Positions 12,851-26,386 of a stretch of DNA of 64,000 nucleotides are shown piece after piece. The notes beneath the pieces were generated by a model, which did not search any database, was not told the origin of the DNA, and saw only the letters and a list, made by a program, of their open reading frames with translations. The stretch is from Solea solea (lineage: Eukaryota > Chordata > Actinopteri > Pleuronectiformes > Soleidae), in assembly GCF_958295425.1 (NCBI RefSeq), contig NC_081143.1:20657322-20721321 (forward strand), in the 5' to 3' direction. Made by a program: the position numbers and the translations under genes. The stretch's first letter is position 1; each line of letters starts with the position of its first letter.

Positions 12851-13139
12851 GCAGGGCGTGCTCAGACTGAATCAGAGGGAGGAAGAAAGCTGGTGAAGGT
12901 TCACTATTATTTTTCCTGCCACTGCATGAATATCCTTTACAAAAAGGAATTTATCTTGTCAATGGATTTACTCTTTTAACTCTTTATCTTTGGACTCTTT
13001 TAGTGGAAATACTTAGTATAACTTTTGGTGAAGTTGTCCAAGTTAATCTTTGATTACTCCGACACCAACCACATTTACAGTTCATTCATTGTTCTGGCAA
13101 AGTCACCGTCTGTGTGGATTATTCTCTTTTGCCTTTGAC

Positions 13140-16100
13140 ATGGGGATCGGTAAGGAGCTACTCATCCTGGGTAAGTCTATGAATGAACGCACAGTGTACG
13201 TTGTCACATGTGTGTGTGTGAGTGACCAGATGATGTGGTCCAGAAAAGAGAAACACAAAGTTTAAGACGTGTAAGATGTCAGTTGATGCACTTCTGCTTT
13301 TCAAAAGACAGATGTTTATATTGATTCAGGCATTCATTTCGTCTTGTTGAATTAGTTCAACTGCTAGTATGCTCCATCACTGGCTACGCTCCATAGATTT
13401 GACAGGGGAATGAAAGCTTTATTTCTAGTTTGCATGGGTCATGGGTCATGGGTCATGGGTCATGTAAACCCTGTCAGACGCACTGAGGACCCTGTAGAAC
13501 AACCTCTGTCACTGGACAGATGCTGGGTTGTCAGAGAGCAGCTCTTCTGGCTCTTAGAGCAAATCACACTCAAAGCCTGATTCACTTGGGTCAGGAAGAA
13601 CCTCTTCACCGTCACCACAAACCTTCATACAGTGGTTTTCATACAGATTTCAGATCAGCATCACCTTTAGAAATGAAGCTTGGTTTGTACTGAGTTTTGT
13701 ATTAACAAAAAGATGATGTTGAATAGTGTACCTAATAAAGTGGCTGGTAAGAATATTTAACACAGTTACACTAGTCAAAGGTGGACAGAGTACTGAAATA
13801 CTTCTACTCAAAGGTACCACTATTTTTGATCAATTTGAATCTCCTACACCTAGGCAAAGGTGTCACACTATGTGAGCGTTATTATGGCTGAACTATATTA
13901 TATATATATATATTATAAGTATGCCAGCCTTTATTTATATAGAACTTTTAAAAACACACTTAGTGTAGGATTTGATCTGTGGGGATTGTTATACCAGGAA
14001 AGCTTGTAACGTAATCAATTTGTTCTTCGAAGTTTATAAAGTGATTCTTCCTCTTTGACCGTCGAGGGCATGCCGCTCCATTAGTGATGTGACGTTGCGC
14101 TAACCGCAGAAGCGCATCATCGCCTGTGGTTTTGGGTTTTTAGGAAAAACTGTAATTTAAAACTAAGTATTTTCGTCACAATATTGTTTCCTTGACACAC
14201 AGGTGATTCATATTTGCAGCAACACAAAAATGCTTTTCTTTAAAATAGGAGGACAATATATGTATATACATATATATATATATATCTATGATTATAGCAT
14301 TACTATTATTATGAAGATTAGATTATAGCCATCAGAGAGGGTCCAACAAAGTAGAGTTTGTTCAACTAATCGGTAAATACTTTGCAGGAATTTTGATTGA
14401 ATCAACAAGAATTGAGTTGAATTGATGAGTTGAATGACAAACATGAGACCTGACTGCACTTATTATAGCTTTTCAGGAAATGAATCAAGCCTTTACCAAC
14501 ACAATTTGCCTACTGTCTGTGTGGTGTGAAACACGTATTTGTGAACTGAGGCAGAAGCCAAATAAGTTTCTGTTTCTCTCAGGCCCAGATCATGTAATGC
14601 AACAGGAAGAGAGAGAGAAAGAGAGAGAGAGACGCAGGGAAACGCAACACACGGCTCACAAACACAATGTGAGACAAACGTCACATACAGCGAGGATAGT
14701 TTCTCTCACGGATAAAGCATTCTTTTTTTTTCTCCACCACTTTGCGTATACTGATGAATGAACCTCGGCAGCGCATGAAGCCGGCCCTTGTTTCTGTCTG
14801 TCTGCAGTTATCTGCTCATGAAGTGGGATTCAATCACACACACAGACACACACAGACACACTCACTGTCACTGACAAACTGTCTGGTTCTCCTGTTACTG
14901 TGAGCGCTCCAGCCTGGTCAGACAACAACAGAGGGCTCATTGTGTTCAAGGGAGGGGAAACCCATGGTTTTTTTTTATATATATATATATATATTTTTTA
15001 CTCATTCCACACGCAGGAGGTGCTGATTTCTTCTGGCACTCCTGAGTCAAACAAATGTGACTGACATGTGTCTGGCAATGTGGCGCTGAAGTTGTGGGAG
15101 GAAGAAGACAAAATCACACTCAAATGTGCATATATTGGATAACCAGCCTATTCAAATGGCGGCACGTGGGCCACATGTGGCCCAAAAGCAACCTCTTAGT
15201 GGTCCAAAACAATGAGGGAAAACTACTTCTCTGGTTCTCTGGTTCCCTCAAATATTATTCACACATAATTTCCTAGAGTAGCACTGACCATGCACTGATA
15301 TTTCTCTTAATTCAGAGAAACTAAGGCTGTTTCTAAGGTGTGCACCCTTTTGATTTTATGCATTTTAAAATGCACCTGGGTTAAATTTATTTTAGATTTT
15401 AAAGAGAAACGACTGAGACGTCAAAGGACATTTTATTCTGGTTCAGTTCTTTTATTTTTATGTGTTTCATACATTTGCGCTGGTTTTAAATTTTAAAAAT
15501 CGGTTTGAAAGTGTCATGGAACAGCAACACTTAAGCCAACCCTGGTTGTTTTTAAACATGCTTTAGAAATAAAGTTGTCTTGACTTGACATTAGCAGTTA
15601 ATTCCTAAGCCTATGACCTTAACCATCCAAATCGTAGCCCTAAATCGTAGACCTGTGCATTAAAAAGCGAATTGCTGTAAAAGTGCATGTAAAACCCACA
15701 TTCACACACACAGTCTAATATGCAGAATGGTGTGAAAAGGTGGGTAACAGCAAGGTAACGCTTTGAGTTTCATGAATACTCAACTTACGCCACCATCTTG
15801 GGGGAACTTGGGCTACACAAAGGCCCCTTCTGTGCAAATGGATGAATAAAGGTTAACAAATGGAGCAGGTGGTACTTTGTCTCACTCGTCATTGTAACTA
15901 TAAAATTCGATTAACTGGCCTCTTTCTTCCCCCCCCTCAGGCTTGATGTGTATGCTGGGGAAGTGTTTCTCTGACTGTCCCCGAGGATTCGGCTCAGTAT
16001 TGGGCAAATGTGTTGGTAATAATCTGCCATGACCTCCTATTTTAACAATCGCTCTCCCTCCTCTGTGACTGGACTCAATCAGAGAATTTGGCATTTTAAC

Positions 16101-16462
16101 ACCGTTCATGAAAATGAAAATAATAATAATCATGAAAATCAAAAAGGTTAAAATTTTACCAAAATGAAAAGAAAACAGCTAAAAAGCCTGCAGTGCTTTC
16201 TCATCACAGTGGACAGAGGGAATAAGAGCTGAAAAGAGACTGCCATCATATTTTATTGCATATTGTCCTCTGTGCTTATGTTTTTTTGTTGTTTTTTTTA
16301 ATTCAAATCTATAGATATTAATGAGTGTGATGAAGACGGATGTGGGAATAACACAATGTGCTTCAACACAAATGGCAGCTACTACTGTCAGTGCGAGTCT
16401 GGCTTCAGAGACGCTAAGGGGCAGGTGAATTTCACGGAAGATAGTGGACAGTGCCAAGGTGA

Positions 16463-16493
<31 letters not shown>

Positions 16494-19400
16494 CGAGAGA
16501 TGGTGCACTTAAGTTCTCCAGTCCTTCTCAATGCTATCATATTCCTTCAGATGTCAACGAGTGTCTCGAAGAACGTGGAATCTGTGGCCATGGGGCTTCT
16601 TGTTCTAACCAGATTGGGAGGTACTATTGCACCTGCCTGTTCGGGTTCATCAACTCAAGCAGAAGCACTAAAGGCTGCATAGGTGAGAAGAGTCTACGTT
16701 GACGTTACCACAAGGTTGTGCTTGGAATTTGCAGAGAACACAAAAATACAGGGTTTGGACTTTCCTCACCATTGCCGCAGTATGCAGGCAAGGGTTTATT
16801 GGTTTTCAAAGTGTTTAGATGGCCGTGTTTTGTTTAGAGCCTACTGAATCCTAATGCAAGAGTGTGAGTGGGCATTTCTGTGTATCCTACCTTCAGTGCA
16901 ATTTTATCCCCGTGCAATAGTCAAATTCTGTGCAATAATTGCATATTTTAATTTAATTTTATTTTATTATTTGTTTCTTTATGTATCCACAGCCATTCTG
17001 TTCTGTCCTTTGTAACATGTGTGCTACTGCACAAGTGAATTTCCCCGTTGTGGGTTCAATAAAGTACAATCTAATCTAATCTAATCTTAAAAAGACAGAT
17101 TCAGCTGACAGGTCTATGTACTCTGACCTTGACCACAAAACCATATCCTGCCTCCGGCTGGTTCTTATCAAACTTTACCAAGAAAGTTAGACATCAAGTC
17201 TTTTACATCTTAAATCAAGCAGCATTGGTAGACTGCCAAGACCTCACTTACAGCGATACCTGGTCTCTAATGGGCTAAAACTATATCTGTCGTAGTCAGT
17301 GTTTGTGGATGCTCATCCATCTGTTATGTCTCTGCTCATTGTCCTTTAACAGACATAGACGAATGTGAACAAGCTAACATCTGTGGAGAGAAAGGCACGT
17401 GTAAGAACACTGACGGGAGCTACCTGTGCGAGTGTCCGGAAGGATTCACCAATTACGGCAACGAAAGGACTCTATGTTCAGGTTAGTGTAGGCACACACT
17501 GTTCCGCTTCATTCACTTTTGTTTCCTCATATTAAAAAATCTATTTCCTCACACTAAGTGTCCTAAATACAGCTTCCAGTGCATTGGCTGCAGTTGGGTT
17601 GTGTTTGTTTGGCTTCCCTGTTGCCATGACTTACGGTTTCATGTTGAATGATTACGTGTGCCTCACAAGATAACAGTGAGGATCTCTGTCCAGTGCTGCT
17701 GTGTTGCTTGCTCTGTAGAAAGTATGCATACTTGTCTGCTCTCTGTACTTAATACTGTGATCAACTGTGAAAATCACATGGTTTAATGTTGTACGATGTT
17801 TTGCTCCACGTAGAACTTGACTGTGACGACTTCAGTGCTGCAAGTGGGCCAACACAGGTACGCTACGTGTTGACTTATTAGCACAACGGAAACACTGCAA
17901 CAACAATCAATAAATAAACTGTATCACAAGGGTTTCAAGACGTGGCGTTGTATGAGATACTGACACATTGTTAGCTGTCTGAAATACAGACACATACTCT
18001 CATTGACAACATGGCTACCAGCAAGAACTCAAGGAAAAACAATAGTCTCACCTGGTAGCATCTATGTCTGCTTAAGTATATGATATCTGAGAAGAAATGT
18101 GCTGCCTTATCTCACTTTTAGATCGCCCTTATTGGATCTGTAAACTAAAGTTTGTAAACCTACGTCTCTGGCTTTTAGCTTGCAGGGACTCAGGGAGCTG
18201 CTGGTCGACTGCTTCACCCCTTAAAGCTACAGGTGCTCATTTCCTCTATCCCATAAGAGGCAAATTGTGACATTTTAAATCAAAGACCAACGTTTGAGTA
18301 CCACAAATATAGTGCAAATTCTAATTCAATAATAGTTAGGCCCTAACTTAACACTTTTAAATGTGGTTAAATCAGCAGAACTAATCTTAATCCCAAACAT
18401 AATCAATCGTAAACTGAAACGGCTATGACATACATAGATTATTCATATGGCGCCTACAAACACATTTGATCTTTATAATGAAAGCAGCACTGAATGAACA
18501 CTTCCTGTCAACATAATTGTGAAATTGACGCATTTCTCTTTACAGTTTGGTGTGGGTGAGAGAGTGGATTAGAAAGTGACACAGACTTCAGTTTCCAGTC
18601 AGAAAAGACTAATGATGAGGAAAACACAAGATACAGACTTAAGATACAGACCACAAGATTGATATTCCTCTGCTAAGGAGAGGGTTAGGCAGAGTGCTCA
18701 CAGGTAGAGAGACGTAGACTTAAAGTGTAGTTAGTAATTGAGTTATTGATTCTGAGTTTATTTTTGTTGAGTAAGAATTTTGTTATTTTTCAAGTTTTTT
18801 TTTTTTATTTCCTGACAAACCATTTTCCTGCTGCGGCGTTCCAAAAATAAAACCAGCAATCCAAATATCATTCCGGCTTTTTGGGTCCCTAAAATCTGGT
18901 TCTCCACAATGGCAGTGTTGTCAATGTGTGTCAGAACCTCATACAACTGCACTTCATGAAACTTTTAAACACTTTAAAACTGTCCCTCAGAACAGTATTT
19001 ATTATTGCATTGTTCTCAGGGTCAGTTATAGTACAGCAACCCAGTGCTCAAGTGTTTTGCTAAACAGCGTTGTCTCTGTTTCATATATGTGAGACCACAA
19101 CTGTGGCCCTGTAGGGTTTAGTATGTGAGTTGTAGTGTAGGACAAGCTGAATGGTCTCATTATTCTCTCTGTCTCTCAGTCGCTTGGAGGCTTGGCAAAC
19201 ATTTTATCCATGATGAGACACAGCTGTTTGTCTCTCTCTAACCCAAATGCTACATTTGATGAGAGGCTTAATGGAGATGCGCTACTGGAGGTCAGAACAT
19301 CAGATGAAACACACACACACACACACACATGCACACATGTATACATGAAACGTGTACGATTGTTAATCTGTCTGCTTTATGCTGCAACAGAGAATTTTAA

Positions 19401-20392
19401 CAGCGACTGATGCCATCCTTTCACCTGGTCATGTGGACAGCAGTGAAGGTGTGAGCGCATTGCTCAGTACACTGGAGAACTCCATCATGCTCATCGGTCC
19501 TCAACTGAAAAAGAACCTGACCAGGATGGGGACTAATGAGACAGGTAACAGTCGCAATGCGCACGTCTCTAGTAATGAGAAAAGTGTAACCTCACTGGCC
19601 TTTTCCCTAAATAAGAATGATAAATGCATGAATGTTCCTGTTTCACTGTGCAGTCTGGTATTTGCATTTGAAACGAGGCATTTTGCTTGTTCAGATGCAG
19701 AGATTGTTGTTCAGAGAGGGGACATCCGGCCCACTGGACCAATCCATTTGACCAATGACAATGCAACACTTGACACTGACTGGGAAACAGCCACGGGGAC
19801 TGGAAAATATCCTGGTAACCTCTTTTTCTCTTCTCTTGCACGGTCTGCCACGTCTGCACATGAAAGACAGTCACACTTCTTATTGTTTTGTTCAGGCTTT
19901 GCTCTGGCCGCACTGTTGAGCTACAAGAACCTGAAGAGCTCAGGTGAGAGATCTTTTGAGGAGCTCAAAGGACTTGAAAAAGATGGCGTGGATCCCTCCA
20001 TTCGGATCTACTCTCGAGTTGTGTCTGTCCTGGTCTCTAATCCCTCCACTCAACATCTGCGCCGCTCTGTTAACATCACACTCAGACATGTGGAGGTAGT
20101 CCCACCTGTCCCACAGTCAACAAACCTGCTTATTTTGATTGTTGCAGTCATAACAGTTACATTGGAGTTATAAATAAAACATACAGTCTGTGACATAATG
20201 TCTTGTTTTTGTTAATTAGGACACAGACGCGTCCCTCGAGGTGAGCTACATCTGTGCCTACTGGAATGAGCGAGAGGCCTGGTCCACAGATGGTTGCTAT
20301 CAGCAGTCCTCCAATGCCTCGCACACTGTGTGTACTTGTGAACATCTGAGCAGCTTTGCAGTACTCATGGCCCTGTACCCCATGGAGGTAAG

Positions 20393-20425
<33 letters not shown>

Positions 20426-23400
20426 GTGACCTCTATTAGGACACTGCATTGACCTCCATTTATTTGGACAGCATAACCAAAGCCGGATTTCTAACCAGTC
20501 GATGCCGAACCCTTAAACTAACCCCACATCACATCTTAATCCTAACATGGACCATTTCCTCAGAAATGAGGTTCTGCCTCATTAGGACCAGGCTTTGGCC
20601 CCTATGAAAACTGCTGGTCCTGATGAGGTCAGCGTTTATCCCAGAAAAGGTCCTATTTTGGACAAAAAAGGACACAAACAAACACAGTTTTGCACAGCTA
20701 TTCCTCTGAGGGCATTGCATTGACTTCCATTCATTTGGAAAGCCCTAACCTTAATCTAACCACAATTCAAATCCTATTCAAATGACCCTACCTGAACATT
20801 TGATTATAACAACATGTGCCTCAGTAACAAAGCATTTAGTATCATTTGAACAGTCCGTTCGAATGACTGATCAGACGTTCTCACGCACATTAAATTAAAT
20901 TAAACTAAAACACACTTTAAACAATTGGCCAAATGATTACAAGCTGTGTAAGAGGTATCACCTCTGGCGATGCACCTATCCTATCACTCTCAGAAATTCT
21001 GTTTCTGTTTGCAGCTGTTAGACAAATCTGCTTCCTCTCCCTCACTTATGTCATTGTAAACACACACACATCGGTGCAAAGCAAATGATAACCGCATGAG
21101 TCCAGTACCAGTAATCACACCGGGATCTGACGTGTCTTTTCTTCCGTAGCACCCGTTTGCGCTCCAGATGGTGAGCAGGATCGGGCTGATCATCTCCGTA
21201 GTGTGTCTGACACTGTGCATCCTGACGTTCAAGTTCTGCCGCTCCATACAAGGGACGCGCACCACCATCCACCTGCACCTGTGTGTCTGCCTCCTCCTGG
21301 CTGACATCATCTTTCTGGCGGGCATTTCACGAACTGAACCTGTGGTATGTTTGGAGAAGCAAATAATCACTTCAGTTACACAGAGGGCAACAACCTGACC
21401 GATGGCTTTAGTCTAAATAAGAATGTAGTTTCATTCAAGGGATCTATTCCACTAATCTTCCTGTTCTAATAATATAACACACCACTATTGGCCTATTACA
21501 GTGACATATCACTGTGGTGATCCGGAGGCACAAGACGGAAAGAAAAATATTTAAAAGTGAACAAAACCCACAAGTCGTGGAAAATGGAGCGAGATGATAC
21601 TTATTCAGCAAATATACAGAAGTAAAATTGTCGGAGAGATTCATTTGAATTCGGATTTTCATACCTTTTACAACACTGTGTGTTACGCTGGAATTTCACC
21701 AGGTTCATTTTAACAATAATGCGTGTAGCCAGATATTTGTCTGCTTTGAAAAGAATTGTTTCTGTTCAGGAAAACTGTAGCTACACCATGTAAACCGGTG
21801 GTAACATTTAACAATAGTACTCACATCTACACATTTGCACTGACAATAAGTTTGTGATCAGAACATTGTGAAATTTCTAAGGATATTGCTACTTCTGCTA
21901 AAGTCAAGGATCTCTTAATGTAGTCTTTGCAAATGCTGTTACTCTCATTTCCCCTTCTCTTTTCTCTCTTATTTTATCGTTGTTCCTGCCGTTGTGTCAC
22001 ATCACAGGGGGGCTGCAGATTTGTTGCTGCCATGCTTCATTATTTCTTCTTGGGCGTCTTCGCCTGGATGTTGCTGGAAGGTGTGCAGCTCTACCGCATG
22101 GTGGTCCTGGTCTTCAATGCCAACATTCGTCCACTCTATCTAATAGTCATTGGCTACGGGATGCCCCTTGTCGTCGTCGTCGTTTCTGCGATCATTAGAC
22201 CGAACAGCTACGGCACAGACAAGCAGTGAGTGAAAGAGATAGAGAGAGTGTGTGTGTGTCTGTGGGTGTTTCATTGCCTGCACTTGTGTTTGTGTTAACA
22301 ATTACATCAGTGGATTACATAGAGCAGCTCCTATCTACAGTAGGTCTGTGACGACATGCAGAAACCCTTTCTCATGCACATGTTGTAATTTCCCCCTGAA
22401 TAGCTGCTGGCTGTCCGTGGAAGATGGCCTCATCTGGAGTTTCTTTGGCCCTGTGTGCCTCATCATCATCATCAATGTCCTCTTCTTCATCATCACGGTG
22501 TGGAAGCTCGCCCAGAAGTTCACCAGCCTCAACCCGGATCTGTCCACGCTCCACAAAATTAAGTCAGTCCGTGTGGTTTTTGTGTTTCCTCTCCTGCTGT
22601 TGTAATGCGTGAAGTAATACAGTACGATACTCACACCTGCCCTGTTGCACAATCAGACAGTTCACACATACATTTTTACAGAAATGGGACAGTTTTGGGG
22701 GATAAACTCATGGAAAGAATGTGTGAGTTTTGTGAAGGGAAAAATGTGGCGAATGTTTTCATAGGACTGACTCTGCTCTCTGATGGGAATAATATTGAAG
22801 GGGCCCCCCCAACCCAGAACCTGTCCAAAGCATGCAGATGTATACTATAAATTTTCGGTTGCGGTTAGAAAACGTGAAATGTGAGCTTACCATGGAGCCA
22901 AAGCAATGTCATTTTGACAGGAAACTGCACGGATCATGTCCAAATCCACAGACATGTATAACTGGCAGCATACAGTATATACCCTACCAGGCTCTTGTCG
23001 GCTGTGTTCATAAAAAGAGAAGATGGTGGATCGGCGGCAGTGCCTGAGATACCAAAAACAGTCGGGGAAAACGCAAACAGGCGAGAATTTCAGCAGAAGC
23101 CCAGGGATCCCGAGAGACGGCAGGCTCGGGTCGCCGCCACAAAACCGCGCATAGAAGACAGAGTGATGAGAGCCAACAGGCAACAGATTCTTCTTGTGTG
23201 GAGATCACGTCATATCAGACACGGGAGCCAACGCGCACTTTCTTTCATACCTTGTTTATTTAAGTTTAAGTAGAGTATAGGATCAGAGATTTAAATTATG
23301 TCAAAAGTACTGCAGCGTTTTCCATACTTCACCACCGGGGTCATTGCAAGGGGTCAGATAGCTTCGGGTCTGTCTCTGTTTATTATTGCAGATGCTTTTC

Positions 23401-24165
23401 CTGCCACCACGGTGGGCAGAAACAAACCGAGTCACCTCTGTGTGTTGAAAGCAAAGAAGTCTTTCAGTTGTGCAAAGCTCAGTGGACATTTGATTATTTT
23501 CAAAACCCATGCTGTCTTTATCTTTCTTTCAAGGGGGTTTTTCCAGTTACAGAACTGACTGGCAACTGAGTCATTTGTGTGTCTGGGCTCTTGATAACCT
23601 TTCATTTTCATTCTTTATCATTCCTTTGCCCACGTGTTTCCTCTGCAGAGCATTCACAGTGACGGCTATCGCGCAGATGTGCATACTGGGACTGATGTGG
23701 GTGTTTGGGGCCTTGCTGTTTGAAAAGAGCCGAACAGCAGAAGTGGCAGCGTATATCTTTACTATTCTGAACAGCCTACAGGGAGCGCTGCTGTTCTTCA
23801 TGCACTGCCTGCTGTCCAAACAGGTAGAACAAATAACTGGAGTTGATTTTCCAACACACCTTCAAAGTGCTGTATAAAGTTGTATTCAATTGTTGAAGAG
23901 CCAGTGTGTGAAATTCAGCAGAAACTGAACTAACCCTCAGCTGCAACATCTTCAGCGGTCGATATTGCTTTAAAAGAGTTGAGTAAAAGAAATGCATTGC
24001 AGTGATACGAGTTTCCAGAACTGATCTTCTACTGCCCTCTGCAGGTGAGAGATGAGTATGCCCATTTCCTCTCCTGCATCTGCACGCCACAGAAGAAGAG
24101 ATACTCGGACTTGAGCAGCACCAATCCCTCCAGCAGTCAGTCACAAGTAAGCATGAAGTGATCGC

Positions 24166-24197
<32 letters not shown>

Positions 24198-24375
24198 GTG
24201 TGTATATGTGTATATGTGTATATACATATAGAGTAAAGTCACAGTATGTCTTTCACCATTGCATACAAATATTGTACAGTACAGTCTCATCGTCATTTTT
24301 CAAACATGTTTTTCTGTTGTTGTTTTTTTCCAGGCTTCAAAAAGTGCGCAGCACACTGGGGAATCGCAAATATAA
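13140..24375 (+). CDS. adgre5: Adhesion G protein-coupled receptor E5 (CD97)-like
   Basis: Exons: 13140-13170, 15941-16015, 16315-16458, 16551-16682, 17353-17481, 17814-17857, 18194-18232 (tentative), 19180-19290, 19391-19544, 19695-19814, 19896-20095, 20220-20387, 21150-21344, 22008-22225, 22404-22562, 23649-23823, 24045-24146, 24334-24375. They total 2238 nt and encode 745 residues, fully in frame. The order is signal peptide, short Cys-rich segment, and three EGF-like domains (about 36-83, 84-127, 128-170), each on its own phase 1-1 exon; the openings INEC, VNEC and IDEC fit calcium-binding EGFs. A GAIN domain follows, with a GPS ending C-x-C-E-H-L/S at 431-437 that predicts autoproteolysis between Leu436 and Ser437. 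The tethered-agonist start would be SSFAVLMA. Seven hydrophobic segments follow from about residue 455. The cytoplasmic tail ends ESQI, compatible with a class I PDZ ligand. CD97 acts at the cell surface in leukocyte adhesion and mechanosensing (family knowledge). The GPS wording and EGF layout favour ADGRE5 over ADGRL4. The 13-codon exon at 18194 is the least certain. Confidence 0.88.
13433..13464. repeat. Heptamer tandem repeat (CATGGGT)4.6 in adgre5 intron 1
   Basis: Four perfect CATGGGT units followed by CATG, with no spacer. Confidence 0.95.
16890..17095 (+). mobile_element. LINE 3'-end-like segment in adgre5 intron 4
   Basis: The AT-rich stretch ends with a phrase of the type GTTGTGGGTTCAATAAAGTA followed by (TCTAA)3 at about 17069-17086. 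That combination is common at the 3' ends of fish non-LTR elements. No coding part is left, so the family is unassigned. Confidence 0.4.
20390..20850. repeat. (CA)n-linked repeat, two diverged units, in adgre5 intron 12
   Basis: A (CA)n run at 20394-20420 is followed by a unit beginning near 20440 (CATTGACCTCCATTTATTTG) with TAACC-type wording. A second diverged unit begins near 20715 (CATTGACTTCCATTCATTTG), again followed by TAACC-type wording. A related CA/CTAACC-rich block lies in colgalt1 at about 52.8-53.2 kb. Confidence 0.5.
24165..24230. repeat. (TA)n/(TGTA)n microsatellite in adgre5 intron 17
   Basis: An alternating TA tract with interspersed TGTA units. Confidence 0.9.
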
Positions 24376-25234
24376 ACAGCTCTGTCCTTTAATCATCCTC
24401 AAAGAGTAAGCTAAGTTAGCCCTTATTTGAAAGATTTGGGTCATTTAAAATAACAACAACAATAATAATAATAATAATAATAATCATAATAATAAATTCA
24501 GTCATTATTTACCTCACCTTAAAGTCAGGGTTAGCGGTTTCACCAACCTGAGGGATTGGGACAAAATTACCATGTCTTCAAGAAATAAGAAAAAAAGCAG
24601 TGACAGTGTCTCAACCAGTTTTGTCCTCGATGAATTCTTGTTTTTGTTGTTTTAATGATTTTGATGTTCAGCTGTGTTGAGTGCAAAGGCCATAGCGTAG
24701 GATTCACGTCACTTTCTGCGACCCTTTTAGCCCTGAGCGTTCAGTTTGTTGCGTCGAGTTGCAAACATATGCGTATCACTTAAATGATAGAAGAACGTAT
24801 ACTGATAATGACTGAATTCTTATTTCGATATTTGCTGTATTCCCATTGGTTCAAAGTAATACTGATTTAGAGCATTTATTTTCAAGTGTCTACGTTGTGC
24901 AGGCTGAACAGTAAATATGATTAAAACGCGAGCATACACTTTGCTTTATTGTTTCATACAAGTGTTTGTTGTAAATAAGATCGCGTGGGCTTCTGTTCGC
25001 TGGAGCGTCACAGAACAGAAGCCTTTCCATGTACTGTATTTAACAGTATGCTGTATTGGTAAGAAACCGATGATTCATGATGCCTATTGCCAATGAAGTT
25101 GCTCCGATTGCCTCTCGTTCCTCCTGTGGCCTTCTGTGGGGATTTTTACATCTGATATTCTTGATTTTTAAACAAAATAAGTGGATTTCTTCAAAGCACT
25201 TGTGGCTGTTTTTTTTAAGTTTTTTTTTAGAATC

Positions 25235-25268
<34 letters not shown>
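25235..25268. repeat. (GATA)n microsatellite with SINE/LINE-tail-like flank
   Basis: Eight GATA units followed by CTGTATTGATCCCGAAGGAA, a phrase common next to tetranucleotide tails of fish retroposons. Probably the decayed tail of one. Confidence 0.6.
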
Positions 25269-26386
25269 CTGTATTGATCCCGAAGGAAATTCAAGTCAAT
25301 TCAAATCTATCTTGGCTTCTGCCTCCTGAGCTGTGCCTTTGTCCACGAAGTTGTACATGGACAATTCACAAAAACAGACCCACCCCTCTGATAAGCGTGC
25401 AGCTTCCTGCAATCAAACGGTGTTTATGGAGTAAAATGTTCTTCTAATAACTTCAAGCCTCTGCCTTCACACACTGTCGGTCACTGTGCAGTGTTACATT
25501 CCTGAAACGAGAGCTCCCGCCGTTTTGTTGGGGGTCTAATGGGAGATGTTCGGACTTGAGTTTTATTATTTTATTGCACTTTGTCTTTGTCCAGCACATC
25601 TTCACTTACATGGTGCACCGGATAATCCCGTCCCACGTACACACGACCAGTTCACATTTGGTAATGAGACAAAGATTAGTTTTTCTATTATATACAAATT
25701 ATTGGGACCTTTTAAAATAATAGAGAATTGTTTCCCCCTTTCATATTAGGAGTGTTTAGTTTGTCACTGAACTGAAGTCTGGTTTGTGAGTGTGACTGGC
25801 AACCATATTGTGACCATTGTTACTGTTTGTTCATGCATTTCAAAAAATGTATATTTATGTGAAAAAGCTACTATATGCAATATGCAGCATTTTGTGAATG
25901 TAAGATTGTGAGATTCCTATTGTCTTGAGTTTACTATACTATATGATCTAGTTTGAAGCTATTTTTCTACTTTTTTTCAAAGTTGTTGTTTGGTACTATG
26001 TTTATTTTAGGAATATGCAGCAGAAATTGTTATTAAAATGTGTTCTTGTACTTTGTTTGAAAAACGTGTGTGTGTGTGTGGTTAATCAACATTAGTCTGC
26101 AGCAGATAGCAGACATATAAATGAAAAGCACCTAAGGGATATACTGTATACTATATGAAGTAATGGATGAACAGTTCACGCATATATGACTAATACCTTC
26201 ATCAAAGTTTATCACACACTCCTGTTGGTATTTCTGTGGTGAAATCAAGCATCAGTGTATAATTAATTGACTTCAGTGGACTGTGTGCTTTATAATTAAT
26301 GATAAAACATAGTTATTTAAACATATTTACATTATGACACAGACTCCAGTTAAATTACAGTTTGTAGTTCAAATGAAACACATTCT

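Larger units (their letters stand above)
3885..13139. other. Intergenic region between the Ig gene and adgre5
   Basis: No convincing coding exons are present on either strand in these 9.3 kb. Open frames here are short, lack splice sites in consistent phase, and several are microsatellite translations. It holds the likely poly(A) signal of the Ig gene, several (CA)n tracts, a 26-base G run, a LINE-tail-like segment near 10.9 kb and a purine-rich tract just before adgre5. The remainder is AT-rich with no feature I can name. Confidence 0.6.

Noticed and set aside
13433..13464. CRISPR-like short direct repeat
   Set aside because: Seven-base units are head to tail with no spacers, in a eukaryotic intron; an ordinary tandem repeat.
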